Positions 42,195-50,430 of a DNA stretch of 64,000 nt are shown here, in pieces (positions within the stretch are counted from its first letter, which is position 1; each line of letters starts with the position of its first letter). The translations under genes and the position numbers were made by a program. The stretch comes from Pseudomonadota bacterium (lineage in GTDB: Bacteria; Myxococcota_A; Polyangia; Polyangiales; Polyangiaceae). A model generated the notes under the pieces. That model worked only from the letters and a program-made list of their open reading frames with translations, made no database searches and was not told the DNA's origin. The DNA lies in assembly GCA_023423895.1 (NCBI GenBank), contig JAFAER010000126.1, positions 1 to 64,000 on the forward strand, in the 5' to 3' direction.

Positions 42195-43472
42195 CTACGC
42201 GGCGCGCAGCGTGAGGACGACGACGGCCGGGGCGACGCCGAGGCGAATCGGCGGACCTGTCGTGCCGAGCCCCGGATGGACGTACAAGGTCGAGTCCTTC
42301 TCCTTGTACACGCCGATGTGGAAGTGATGCGCGAGCTTCGAGGCGTTGATCCAGCGTGCGAGGAACGGCACGGCGATCTGCCCGCCGTGCGTGTGGCCGC
42401 TGAGGACGAGCTGGACGCCGCGCTTCGCGATCTGCGGGAACTTGTCCGGGTCGTGCGCGAGCATCACGGTCGCGACGTTCGCCGGCTGCTGCGCCAGCGC
42501 GCGATCGAGGTCGGCTCTGCGTGTCCAGGTGTCGTCGATCGCGGCGATGAAGAGCCGCGCGCCGTCGTGCTCCAGGACCACGCCTTCGTTGCGGAGCACC
42601 TTCGGGCCACGCGAGCGAATCAGCGAGATCAGCGGCTCGCCCTCGCCGAAGTAGTCATGGTTGCCCATCGCGCAGAAGACGCCGTCACGGGCGCGCAGTC
42701 CGCCGAGGACGTCCGCGATCGCCTCGTGGAAGGCGACGCCGCTCGTGACGAGGTCGCCGGTGACCGCGACTGCATCGGCTTGCTCATGGTTCGCTCGGTC
42801 GATCCATCGCTTCGCCCACCAAGCAGGCGTGAGCGCACCGATGTGCAGATCGGAGAGGTGAACGATGCGGTAACCGTCGAGGCGCGGATCGAGGCCGCGC
42901 ACCGGGATGTCGACACGGCGCGTGACGAAGAACCACCGCCGGAGCGTGACGCCGTAACCGCACACGACGAGCCCGAGCGCGTAGGTCCACATGAAGAACC
43001 CACCGGACGGGCCGATGGGCGCGCCCCGCACCGCGTCGACGATGGGCTCGCCGATCAAGTAGACGAGCGACGGCACGAGGCAGAACACGCACGCAGACCA
43101 GTGCACGTAATACGGCACGTCGACGAGGAAGGTCTGCGCGAACGGCCGCGGTGCATCGTGGGCGATCTTCTCGGCGCGGCCCGCGAAGAAGTACACGCCG
43201 AAAGCGCCGGTCAGCGCCGCGCCGAGCCACGCGGCTAGCGCGGGCGTACCGAGCCGGCCCGCGAGCTCTGCGAGCGCGACCACGAACGGGAGATGACAGA
43301 TCGCCGTGATGCCGAGGATGATCCGGAAGAACCTCGACATTCGCGGTCGTTTGCCGATCGCCTTCGCGGCGGCGTGAGGCGGCGGGACGCTCTTCAAGCT
43401 GGTGCGCTCGCCGTCGGGAGGATGAGTTTCTTCCGCGGCCGACGAAGCGGACGGCGATGACGATACGGACAT
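42195..43472 (-). CDS. membrane-anchored metallophosphoesterase
   Basis: The 425-residue protein has four to five membrane helices at about 50-180 (FFRIILGITAICHLPFVVAL and LGAALTGAFGVYFFAG among them). A calcineurin-like phosphoesterase domain follows, with every motif in place: VHLSDLHIGALTP, VTGDLVTSG, AMGNHDYFGEG, MLAHDPDKF and SGHTHGGQ. The Asp/His/Asn residues bind two metal ions. This layout matches YkuE-type membrane phosphoesterases, whose known or suggested substrates are nucleoside-diphosphate lipids or similar; the substrate here is unknown. The active site should face the cytoplasm, since the domain follows an even or odd helix count that cannot be fixed. Confidence 0.88.
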   Translation of the reverse strand: MSVSSSPSASSAAEETHPPDGERTSLKSVPPPHAAAKAIGKRPRMSRFFRIILGITAICHLPFVVALAELAGRLGTPALAAWLGAALTGAFGVYFFAGRAEKIAHDAPRPFAQTFLVDVPYYVHWSACVFCLVPSLVYLIGEPIVDAVRGAPIGPSGGFFMWTYALGLVVCGYGVTLRRWFFVTRRVDIPVRGLDPRLDGYRIVHLSDLHIGALTPAWWAKRWIDRANHEQADAVAVTGDLVTSGVAFHEAIADVLGGLRARDGVFCAMGNHDYFGEGEPLISLIRSRGPKVLRNEGVVLEHDGARLFIAAIDDTWTRRADLDRALAQQPANVATVMLAHDPDKFPQIAKRGVQLVLSGHTHGGQIAVPFLARWINASKLAHHFHIGVYKEKDSTLYVHPGLGTTGPPIRLGVAPAVVVLTLRAA

Positions 43473-43499
43473 GGGAAAGAACGCCGAAGCTCTTTCCTA

Positions 43500-45635
43500 C
43501 TACGCGATCCGTCCCTCGACCACCGTTCCGTCGTCGCCGATCGCGCGAACCGTTCGTGGCCCGGCAGCGACGGCGATCATGCTCGAGGTCACGCCGATGT
43601 CGCCGCTCATCCGGATCCAGCTGCTCGAGCCGTTCGTCGTCGAGCGTCGTACGAGCCGCGCCTGCGCCGAGCCTGCCCAGACCTGCCCGTCGTCGGACGT
43701 TGCGAGCGAGAGCAGATCACGCGTGGTCTGGACGGCCTCGAGCTGTGCATCGAGCTTCGGCCCGAGCGAGAGGGCATGGCCTCCGACGCCGACCGTCACG
43801 GCGCCGCCTTCCGGGAGCGGCGCGATCGCGAGGAGGTGGCCGCCGCAGATCGAAGCGACGAACTCGACGACACCGAGCTCGACGCGAACGATGGCGCCCC
43901 AGTCACCACAGGCGACGAGCTGTCCGTTCGTCATGCGTGCGACTCCGTGGAGGCGCGAGCAGCTCAAGGCGTCGCCGACGACGGTGACGCGATCGCCGTT
44001 GAACTGGGTCACCACGCCGGCCGTTTTCCCGGGAAATGGACGCGTGACCGTCCCGCGGTATGGGCGCTCGCCCACGAGCGTCGTGACGCCGTTGTCCTCG
44101 ACGAGAGCGCCGAGGAATGTGATCTCCGGATCGGGCACGCGCCAGATTGTCGTCGCGCCTCCGAGCACGTGACGAGCGACGAAGCCTCCTTCGCCGAACA
44201 GGAGCACGCTGCCGTCGCGCATCCATCGCAGGCCGCGCAGGGTGTTCACCGGAACGTGGCCCGGGAGCGAGACGGGAATCCACGTGCCGCGCTCCCAGCG
44301 GACGAGGCCAGAAGGCCCGAAGCCGATGGCCGCTTCCGCGGTGGGCGTGAACACGATCGTGCGAACCGACTTCGGCCCGAGCGGAGGCGTCAAGATCGAC
44401 CACGTCCAGGCGGCCGGGTTCGATGCCTGCGCCTCGAGGATGCCGCGATCTTGGGCAGCGCGAAGGCCGTTCTTCGCCACCTCCATTCGTGGAGTCGACG
44501 GCGCGGCCGCAAACGGTGGCTGGTTGTCTGCGCGCACGCGCACGCCGGAGCCGACGACGCCGGCCGGTGCCTGCGGCTGGCGCTCGCTCATGCGCGCCGT
44601 CGCTTCGAAGGGTGAGATCTGCTGGCTGCGCGGCTTCGGCTCTTCGAGCGTGGCGCGGAGCGACGGCTCGAGCGCGGTCCAGAGATCCATCGCGCTCTCG
44701 TGGCGCGCGCCCGGATCGGCGGCGAGCGCGCGTGCGAGCTCGCGATCGAGTGTATCGACGAGCGCTGTCGAGAGCTCGAGCTCCGGCGACAGCGCGCTGC
44801 GCGCCTTCATCAGCGACGGGCGCGGACCGTTCAGGATGCGCGTGACGATGAGCAGCGGATTCTCGCCCTCGTTGAACGGGAACGCCGGCTTCGCCGTGAG
44901 CATCTCGTAGACGACAGCCGCGAGCGAGAAGACATCCGTGCGCGGTGAGACGCGCTGGTTGCCCTGTTCGTACTGTTCCGGCGGCGCATAGCCGAGCGAC
45001 GCACCAGCGAGCGCCGCGGTCCTCTGCAGGTTCACGTCCACCAGCTTCACGAGGCCGAAGTCGGTGACCTTGGCGACCTCGGTGCCCGCCTCGTTCGCGA
45101 GGAGGATGTTCGACGGCTTGAGGTCGCGATGAACGACCTTCTGCTTGTGGACGACGTCGAGCGCCTGACAGATCTGGCGGAGCAACCGGCGAACGCGCTC
45201 GGCGGGCATGCCGCGACCGATCTTGCGCTGCTCGGTGAGGACCTTCTCGAGCGTCGTACCGTCGACGTACTCGAGCACGGTGAATGGCAGCGTCAGCGGC
45301 TCCGGCCCGTAGGGCGAGGGGACCTGCGCGATCGCGTGATCGTAGAACCGCACGATGTACGGATTCGGCCGGCTCTGCGTCGAGAGCATCCGCAGGACTT
45401 CGGCCTCACGCTGGAAGCGTCGCAGCGCCTCGTTCGCCACCACGTCCGGCCGCAGCACCTTGACGATGACGACGTGCCCTGACGGGTCGTCCCAGTTGGC
45501 GCGGAACACCCAGCCCTGTCCGCCCTCGCCGATGCACTCGCGCAGGTAGTACGCGACGTCGCTCGCGCCGCGCAGAACTCTGCCGACGAGCGAGTCGCGC
45601 AGAGGGACGAGGCGCGGGTCCGGAGACGGTTGCAT
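43500..45635 (-). CDS. Ser/Thr protein kinase with C-terminal propeller domain
   Basis: The 711-residue protein has an N-terminal eukaryote-type kinase (about 20-320): GEGGQGWVF P-loop, VIVKVLR with the ATP-binding Lys, VVHRDLKPSNILL catalytic loop, VTDFGLVK and YAPPEQY. All catalytic residues are present. A Pro/Gln-rich linker (about 330-400) leads to a strand-rich region (LRWMRDGSVLLFGEGGFVA, RMTNGQLVACGDWGAIV, SDDGQVWAGSAQARLVRRS) that looks like a propeller. No membrane helix is present, so the kinase is cytoplasmic. Myxococcota have many such kinases. The propeller is probably a sensing or substrate-binding module. Confidence 0.9.
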   Translation of the reverse strand: MQPSPDPRLVPLRDSLVGRVLRGASDVAYYLRECIGEGGQGWVFRANWDDPSGHVVIVKVLRPDVVANEALRRFQREAEVLRMLSTQSRPNPYIVRFYDHAIAQVPSPYGPEPLTLPFTVLEYVDGTTLEKVLTEQRKIGRGMPAERVRRLLRQICQALDVVHKQKVVHRDLKPSNILLANEAGTEVAKVTDFGLVKLVDVNLQRTAALAGASLGYAPPEQYEQGNQRVSPRTDVFSLAAVVYEMLTAKPAFPFNEGENPLLIVTRILNGPRPSLMKARSALSPELELSTALVDTLDRELARALAADPGARHESAMDLWTALEPSLRATLEEPKPRSQQISPFEATARMSERQPQAPAGVVGSGVRVRADNQPPFAAAPSTPRMEVAKNGLRAAQDRGILEAQASNPAAWTWSILTPPLGPKSVRTIVFTPTAEAAIGFGPSGLVRWERGTWIPVSLPGHVPVNTLRGLRWMRDGSVLLFGEGGFVARHVLGGATTIWRVPDPEITFLGALVEDNGVTTLVGERPYRGTVTRPFPGKTAGVVTQFNGDRVTVVGDALSCSRLHGVARMTNGQLVACGDWGAIVRVELGVVEFVASICGGHLLAIAPLPEGGAVTVGVGGHALSLGPKLDAQLEAVQTTRDLLSLATSDDGQVWAGSAQARLVRRSTTNGSSSWIRMSGDIGVTSSMIAVAAGPRTVRAIGDDGTVVEGRIA

Positions 45636-45660
45636 ACCCTGGCCCGGAGGATACGCGGGC

Positions 45661-45690
45661 AGCCCCGGACGGCCAACGGGGCTTTGTTTT
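45661..45690 (+). terminator. plus-strand intrinsic terminator-like hairpin
   Basis: AGCCCCG and CGGGGCT form a 7-bp stem with a 9-base loop, followed by TTGTTTT. It is a good terminator in the plus direction, yet no plus-strand gene lies upstream of it. It sits just ahead of the minus-strand kinase gene. Confidence 0.5.
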
Positions 45691-45705
45691 CACGGCGGCC
45701 GTCGG

Positions 45706-45762
45706 GCGAGCGACTGGAGTCCACTATTCTGGACAGTTGGACGGACTCCAGCCGCCGCTCGC
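45706..45762 (-). terminator. inverted repeat downstream of trxA, possible terminator
   Basis: GCGAGCGACTGGAGTCC (45706-45722) pairs with GGACTCCAGCCGCCGCTCGC (45743-45762), giving a 9-bp perfect inner stem and a further GCGAGCG/CGCTCGC stem with a bulge. It lies 14 bp after the thioredoxin stop on the minus strand. There is no run of T on that side, so termination is uncertain. Confidence 0.45.
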
Positions 45763-45775
45763 TGGTTCGACGAGC

Positions 45776-46099
45776 TCAGCTTTCGAGCATCTTCACCAGC
45801 GTGTCCTTGTTGGTCACGCCGACGTGCTGCGCCTTCTTCTCGCCGCCCTTGAAGACCATGACGGTCGGCACGCCGCGCACGCCGTACTTCTGCGTGATCT
45901 GCGGAGCGTCGTCGATGTCGAGCTTGCCGACCTTGTACTTGCCGGCGAACTCGTCCGCGAGCCCCTCGACGATCGGCGCGAGGACCTTGCAGGGGCCACA
46001 CCACGTCGCGGTGAAGTCGACGAGGACGGGCACGTTCGACTTGAGGACTTCGGCCTCGAAGTTGGCATCGGTGAGCTCGATCACGTTCTTGCCGGCCAT
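45776..46099 (-). CDS. trxA: thioredoxin
   Basis: The 107-residue protein is a complete thioredoxin: VLVDFTATWCGPCKVLAPIV holds the WCGPC active site, DIDDAPQITQKYGVRGVPTV carries the cis-Pro (GVPT), and FKGGEKKAQHVG follows. It has no signal peptide, so it reduces disulfides in the cytoplasm. The start ATG 46099 has a strong AGGAGG ribosome-binding site 5 bp upstream; in-frame sequence further upstream is not homologous. It is a single-gene unit. Confidence 0.97.
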   Translation of the reverse strand: MAGKNVIELTDANFEAEVLKSNVPVLVDFTATWCGPCKVLAPIVEGLADEFAGKYKVGKLDIDDAPQITQKYGVRGVPTVMVFKGGEKKAQHVGVTNKDTLVKMLES

Positions 46100-46360
46100 A
46101 GCGGCCTCCTGTGCTTGCTGGGTGCCGGACGACGGGTGTCGTCCAACGAGTTCGGATGGCAGCTCGGGCCGCGACGTTGCGAACCCGGGCCGAGAGGGAG
46201 AAATAGAGTAGAAAATCTCACGATCGAAATCCACCCACTACGGTCGTGGTCGGACCCAGGGACAGGGGACGCCCGCTCGGTCGCCGTCGAGCTGTCCGGC
46301 TGGCCCGCTGATCCGCCGCAAGCTTTCGGCTCGCGGGCGCGCGGCGTCGCTGGAAGCCGT

Positions 46361-47617
46361 TCAATGAGACGGGCGCGGCGCCGGGATGACCTCGTCCGCG
46401 CTCGTGCCCTTCGCGTCCGAATCTCGCTTTCCCGCAGCGTCGGAGGCCTTCTCGCTAGGCGGTGAGGGGGACGGCGCCGGTAGTAACGGGCGCTCGTCGC
46501 GGCCGGGGGAGCGGGCTTTCAGCCGCAGGACGCGGTCGATCGCCGACGCGAGCGCGTCGGCCGCCGCACCAGCCGTGACGCGCAGCCGTACTCCGTCACG
46601 CTTCACCTCGATCGAGTCGAGCAGCGGACCGAAGCCGACCATTCGAAGCCCGAGCTCTTTCGACCAGTCGAGCCGCTTCTTGAGGATGAGCTTCTCCACG
46701 GCAGCGCAGCCGTCTTCCGTGTCGCAGACGAGCTCCAGAGCCGCATCGACCGACTGACCGCTTCCGCCGGCGCGAAGCGCGAGCCCCACGGCCGAGACGC
46801 CGAGGACGCCGCTCATGATGCTCTGCGAGCCGTCACCAGCGTGGCCGTCGGCGGAGACCTCGTCCGCCATCTCCGCCTTCAATCGCTCGCGGAGCGACCG
46901 GGGCAAGAGCGCGGAGACGAGCACCGTCGGTGCGCGCCATCCGTCGCGGCTCGTCAGAGAAGAACGCAGCGCGACGTGCGCCTGTGCGTCGCGCGCGCTC
47001 GGCTTCTTGCCGTTCGCGGCTTCGATCATCGCGTCGAACCATGCACCGCGCCCGACGACGAGCAGGCCCCCGTGACCGTAAGCAAGCCGTGGCCGTGCCG
47101 CTTCCAGCGCTCCCGCGGAGTCCTCGACCACCACGAAGCTCCCGACGTCTTTCGTTTCGACCTTGCCGCCTCGCTGGCCCGCGAGGTTGGTCGTGCAGCG
47201 TGAGAGCTCCTCGCGCGTGACGGAGACGCGCGCGGCCATGCCGAGCTCCCCCTTGTCACCTTCCTCCGGGACCGCGACGGCGAGCTGCTCGACGCGCGTC
47301 AGCGGATCGAACCCGCACGCGTCGGCGAGCTTGGCGATTCCGAGCGCCTTCGCACCGAGTACGGGCACGTCCGTGCTTCGCTCGCGACCGAGCGTCTCCC
47401 TGCCGAACAAGACGTCGTGCAGCGGCGAACGGCGGAGCTCGGCCAGGTTCACCGTCGCGACGAGGAAAGAGTCGCGAGGCACGGCATCGTATGGGTCGCC
47501 GCCTGCCGACGTCATCATCGTGCGGGCGCCGCCGAAGACGAAGAACGCGGCGACGCTCCCAGCGACGCCGAGGATGACGACGCGTGCGCGCTTCAGGTGA
47601 TGGAGGGCATTCGCCAC
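46361..47617 (-). CDS. membrane-anchored protein of unknown function
   Basis: The 418-residue protein starts at GTG 47617. A single N-terminal membrane helix (VVILGVAGSVAAFFVFGG) is followed by a large periplasmic domain: VPRDSFLVATVNLAELRRSP, VEQLAVAVPEEGDKGELGMA, GLLVVGRGAWFDAMIEAANG and GVLGVSAVGLALRAGGSG. The arrangement of two similar halves around ELVCDTEDGCAAVEKLI, with a Cys pair, resembles proteins annotated as DUF3352-like in some genomes, but I am not sure. The C-terminal 60 residues are Pro/Ser-rich and disordered. There is no enzyme motif. Confidence 0.72.
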   Translation of the reverse strand: MANALHHLKRARVVILGVAGSVAAFFVFGGARTMMTSAGGDPYDAVPRDSFLVATVNLAELRRSPLHDVLFGRETLGRERSTDVPVLGAKALGIAKLADACGFDPLTRVEQLAVAVPEEGDKGELGMAARVSVTREELSRCTTNLAGQRGGKVETKDVGSFVVVEDSAGALEAARPRLAYGHGGLLVVGRGAWFDAMIEAANGKKPSARDAQAHVALRSSLTSRDGWRAPTVLVSALLPRSLRERLKAEMADEVSADGHAGDGSQSIMSGVLGVSAVGLALRAGGSGQSVDAALELVCDTEDGCAAVEKLILKKRLDWSKELGLRMVGFGPLLDSIEVKRDGVRLRVTAGAAADALASAIDRVLRLKARSPGRDERPLLPAPSPSPPSEKASDAAGKRDSDAKGTSADEVIPAPRPSH

Positions 47618-47719
47618 CGCGGCAGTCTATCGCTGGCGAGAGGCGCGTCCTACGTCCATGAGCCCGCGAGCGGCCCTTGACCGGAGGACGACGAGGAGAG
47701 TACGCGGGCAGGTTCGCGC

Positions 47720-48553
47720 ATGTGGTCTCCGTCGTCCGTCCTGAGCTGCGCCGTGTTCTGCGCCTTCGTCGCGGGAGCCGCGGGCGTCGCGGGATGTGAC
47801 GAGCCACCGAAGCCCGCGCCGCCGAGCGCGAGCGCCAGCCGGCCGGACAGCGCTGCCCCGGCCCCCCAGCCCGAACGCGAAGGATGTGCGCGCACCGGCC
47901 TGCTCGACGGGGTCGAGAACGAACCTTCTTGTGTCGTGCAGCGCGCCTCGGAAGAGGCGATGCGTGCGGCCCTCAAGCAGCTCGCGATCACGCTCGAACC
48001 CGAGGTGGCAGAGGTCGTCGGTGGCGGGACGTCGCTCCTCAAGCTGACCATCAAGAACACGTCGCAGTCCGAGGCGGTGCTCCTCTTCGAGGCCCGTCCG
48101 CGTCCGCCGGGGCCGCGCCCGGACTGGTCGCGCGTGGTCGGGATCCCCGAGCCGCATCCGAATGCCTCGGAGACCCCGAGGCTGCACTTTCCGATGACGA
48201 CGACCGACGGCTACAACCGTGACGTCGATCAGGTGCCCGTCGTCGCCGGCACCGCGGTGCCGCCCCCCGCGCCGACGATCCTCTCCGTTCGGCTCCGGCC
48301 GGGCGGCAAGCTCACGCACGTGAGCTCGTGGTGGGCGCTGCGCATCCCGGCGCCGGCGCCTGTCGTGACGAACGATGCGGGGCACCGCTACGTGCCGAAG
48401 ACCACCGCGGTCAACCTGTTCCCCGGCGAATACACCGTGACGATGGAGCTCCCCTTCTTCGGCCTGAGCCGAGAGGAGCGGAAGGTCACGGCGCGGATGA
48501 AGGTGACGCGCACGCCGCTTCCCGACGGGGGCTTCCGTCGGCTCTTCTATTGA
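47720..48553 (+). CDS. lipoprotein of unknown function
   Basis: The 277-residue protein has a lipoprotein signal (FCAFVAGAAGVAGC) and a Pro/Ala/Ser-rich linker (about 27-55). The rest is strand-rich with an Ig-like feel: SLLKLTIKNTSQSEAVLLFE, TILSVRLRPGGKLTHVSSWW and FPGEYTVTMELPFFGLSREE. It lies about 100 bp from the divergent gene at 46361-47617 and is convergent with the next lipoprotein gene. The function is not recognised. Confidence 0.72.
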   Translation: MWSPSSVLSCAVFCAFVAGAAGVAGCDEPPKPAPPSASASRPDSAAPAPQPEREGCARTGLLDGVENEPSCVVQRASEEAMRAALKQLAITLEPEVAEVVGGGTSLLKLTIKNTSQSEAVLLFEARPRPPGPRPDWSRVVGIPEPHPNASETPRLHFPMTTTDGYNRDVDQVPVVAGTAVPPPAPTILSVRLRPGGKLTHVSSWWALRIPAPAPVVTNDAGHRYVPKTTAVNLFPGEYTVTMELPFFGLSREERKVTARMKVTRTPLPDGGFRRLFY

Positions 48554-48592
48554 AGTGCGGCCATCATCGAGCGCGGCTGTTGGTGACGGGGC

Positions 48593-49078
48593 TCAGGTCC
48601 CGCCGTCCATGCGTCGCGTCGGCGCCACCACGTCCGGAAGCTCGGGCTCGATCCGCCATGCCCCGTTTTCGCGCGTGCACCGCACGGTCGCGCGCTCGTC
48701 TTGACCGTCGCCTTTCACCTCGACCGAGGCGTCGTCGCCTTCGATCCGCGCCGTCATCGTCTTCGGTCGGAAGCGGAGACCAAAGCGCCCTTCCGCCAAC
48801 ATCTCGTGGGGCTCGTAGCGACGGCCTTGGCCGCGGCTTGCTCGCTCGGCGCGCTCCTTCAAGTTGGCGCGGGCGCGTGGGCCGAGGAGCGCATAGGCCT
48901 CTTTCATCGCGCGCCCGTCCTCGGCGGCGCTCTCCATCTTCTCGAGCCAGAGCCGCACGACTCCCTCCGGAGTCGCATCCGGCGCCGAACGCGAGCACGC
49001 GCTCGTGCCGAAGAGCACGGCTGCGAGCAGGACGAAGAAGAGCGCGATCGGCGCCAACCCGGGGGTGCGTCGCTTCAC
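48593..49078 (-). CDS. small lipoprotein, NTF2/DUF4878-like fold
   Basis: The 161-residue protein starts at GTG 49078. The signal peptide ends in a lipobox-like site (LFGTSAC). The mature part begins PDATPEGVVRLWLEKMESA, contains AYALLGPRARANLKERAERA, and ends with strands TMTARIEGDDASVEVKGDG and RATVRCTRENGAWRIEP. This helix-then-strand order is that of NTF2/DUF4878-type lipoproteins. These are usually small periplasmic or outer-membrane proteins of unknown role. It is convergent with the lipoprotein gene on its left. Confidence 0.7.
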   Translation of the reverse strand: MKRRTPGLAPIALFFVLLAAVLFGTSACSRSAPDATPEGVVRLWLEKMESAAEDGRAMKEAYALLGPRARANLKERAERASRGQGRRYEPHEMLAEGRFGLRFRPKTMTARIEGDDASVEVKGDGQDERATVRCTRENGAWRIEPELPDVVAPTRRMDGGT

Positions 49079-49229
49079 GAGGACGTCCGTACCAGGTCAG
49101 GCCGCCAGAGGCGAGCGACGCCGTCGAGTCAGGGGGCACGAGGCGAAGCCGGCGGACGTCGTGCGCCTTCTGCTGGCGTCGCGTGTCGTGAATTTGCTCC
49201 GTCGTGATCGGATTTGCGACGATCGGATC

Positions 49230-50258
49230 GTGAAGCGCGACGAAGGCGTACGGCTTTCGTGGCAGGGGAAGACGTGTGTCTTCGATCCGGCCACGCTGGC
49301 TCCAACCCAGAAGGTATTGACCGCCCAAGGAGGGAAGGGAAGCCTTCATCTCGGGGACAATCGCGCCGCGCTGGCGTCGATGACGGAGCTGCGCGGGCGC
49401 GTGACGCTCGCGTACATGGACCCGCCGTTCTTGACGAATCGCGCGTTCGACGCCATCGAGCCGGCGGCGACCGAGGACGGCAAGCGCCGAGCGCCGAGGT
49501 CCGGGCCGTTGAAGACGCGGCCGAAGAGGTTCGCGTTCGACGACCGGTGGTCGAGCCGCGGCGAATACCTCGAGGCGCTCGGTCAGCGTCTCGTCCTCGT
49601 GCGCGACCTGCTCGCGCCGCACGGCTCGGTGGTCGTCCACGTCGACCCGAAGACGAGCCACTACGTCAAGGTGCTCTGCGACGAGATCTTCGGCGACGAC
49701 GCGTTCGCGAGCGAGATCGTCTGGCGCTATCGGCGGTGGCCGAGCAAAACGCCGAACTTCCAGCGCGTGCACGACGTGCTGCTCCGCTATCGGAAGGATC
49801 CGAAGGAGAAGCCGCGCTGGAACCAGCCCTACGAGCCTCTCGCTGCCTCGACGCTCGCCACCTGGGGCACGAACAAGCAGCGCGCCGTCTTCGAGGACGA
49901 CGGGCGCCGGTCGCGCTCGTCGACGACCGAGGAAGCAACGAAGGGCGTGCCGATGGGTGACGTCTGGGAGATCGGCGTGCTCGCGCCCGTCTCGAAGGAA
50001 CGGACGGGGTATCCGTCCCAGAAGCCGGAGGCGCTCCTCGAGCGGCTCGTCACCGCTCTGTCCGACCCCGGCGACGTCGTCCTCGACCCCTACGCCGGGA
50101 GCGGCACCACGCTCGCCGTCGCCGCCCGGCTCGGACGCGTCTTCGTCGGCTGCGATGCGAGCGAGGTTGCCTTCGGCATCGCCGAGAAACGTCTCGAGGC
50201 GCTCGGGATGCGGTTCGACGAGGCCGTGCTCCCCGATGCAGTGAAGCGGTCGGCGTGA
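49230..50258 (+). CDS. site-specific DNA methyltransferase (solitary)
   Basis: The protein, about 342 residues from the GTG at 49230, has the motif order of a beta-class amino-methyltransferase. LHLGDNRAALASM leads to the catalytic motif IV YMDPPFLT. A target-recognition region follows (EIVWRYRRWPSKTPNFQRVH). The AdoMet motif I DPYAGSGTTLAVA lies near the C-terminus with YPSQKPEALLERL before it. Such enzymes methylate adenine N6 or cytosine N4. No restriction endonuclease or specificity gene is adjacent, so it is a solitary enzyme that may be regulatory. Other in-frame GTG codons at 49161 and 49188 are possible starts. Confidence 0.88.
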   Translation: MKRDEGVRLSWQGKTCVFDPATLAPTQKVLTAQGGKGSLHLGDNRAALASMTELRGRVTLAYMDPPFLTNRAFDAIEPAATEDGKRRAPRSGPLKTRPKRFAFDDRWSSRGEYLEALGQRLVLVRDLLAPHGSVVVHVDPKTSHYVKVLCDEIFGDDAFASEIVWRYRRWPSKTPNFQRVHDVLLRYRKDPKEKPRWNQPYEPLAASTLATWGTNKQRAVFEDDGRRSRSSTTEEATKGVPMGDVWEIGVLAPVSKERTGYPSQKPEALLERLVTALSDPGDVVLDPYAGSGTTLAVAARLGRVFVGCDASEVAFGIAEKRLEALGMRFDEAVLPDAVKRSA

Positions 50259-50430
50259 GTCGCGGATTTCCGGTGTGGGCGGCCGACGCCTTCGCGCAGC
50301 GAATGAGCTTGGTTTCGACGGTCCTTCGCCGTGAGGCAGCTTGCCGAGGCGAAGCCGGGCCGCGTACGCTCGACTCCTCCTACGCGGGCCTCTCGCTCGT
50401 CGGTTTGCCCGCCACGGAGCTCGTGCGCGC

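Noticed and set aside
49230..50258. Restriction-modification system
   Set aside because: Neighbours are a lipoprotein and a chemoreceptor-like gene. No endonuclease or specificity subunit is present.
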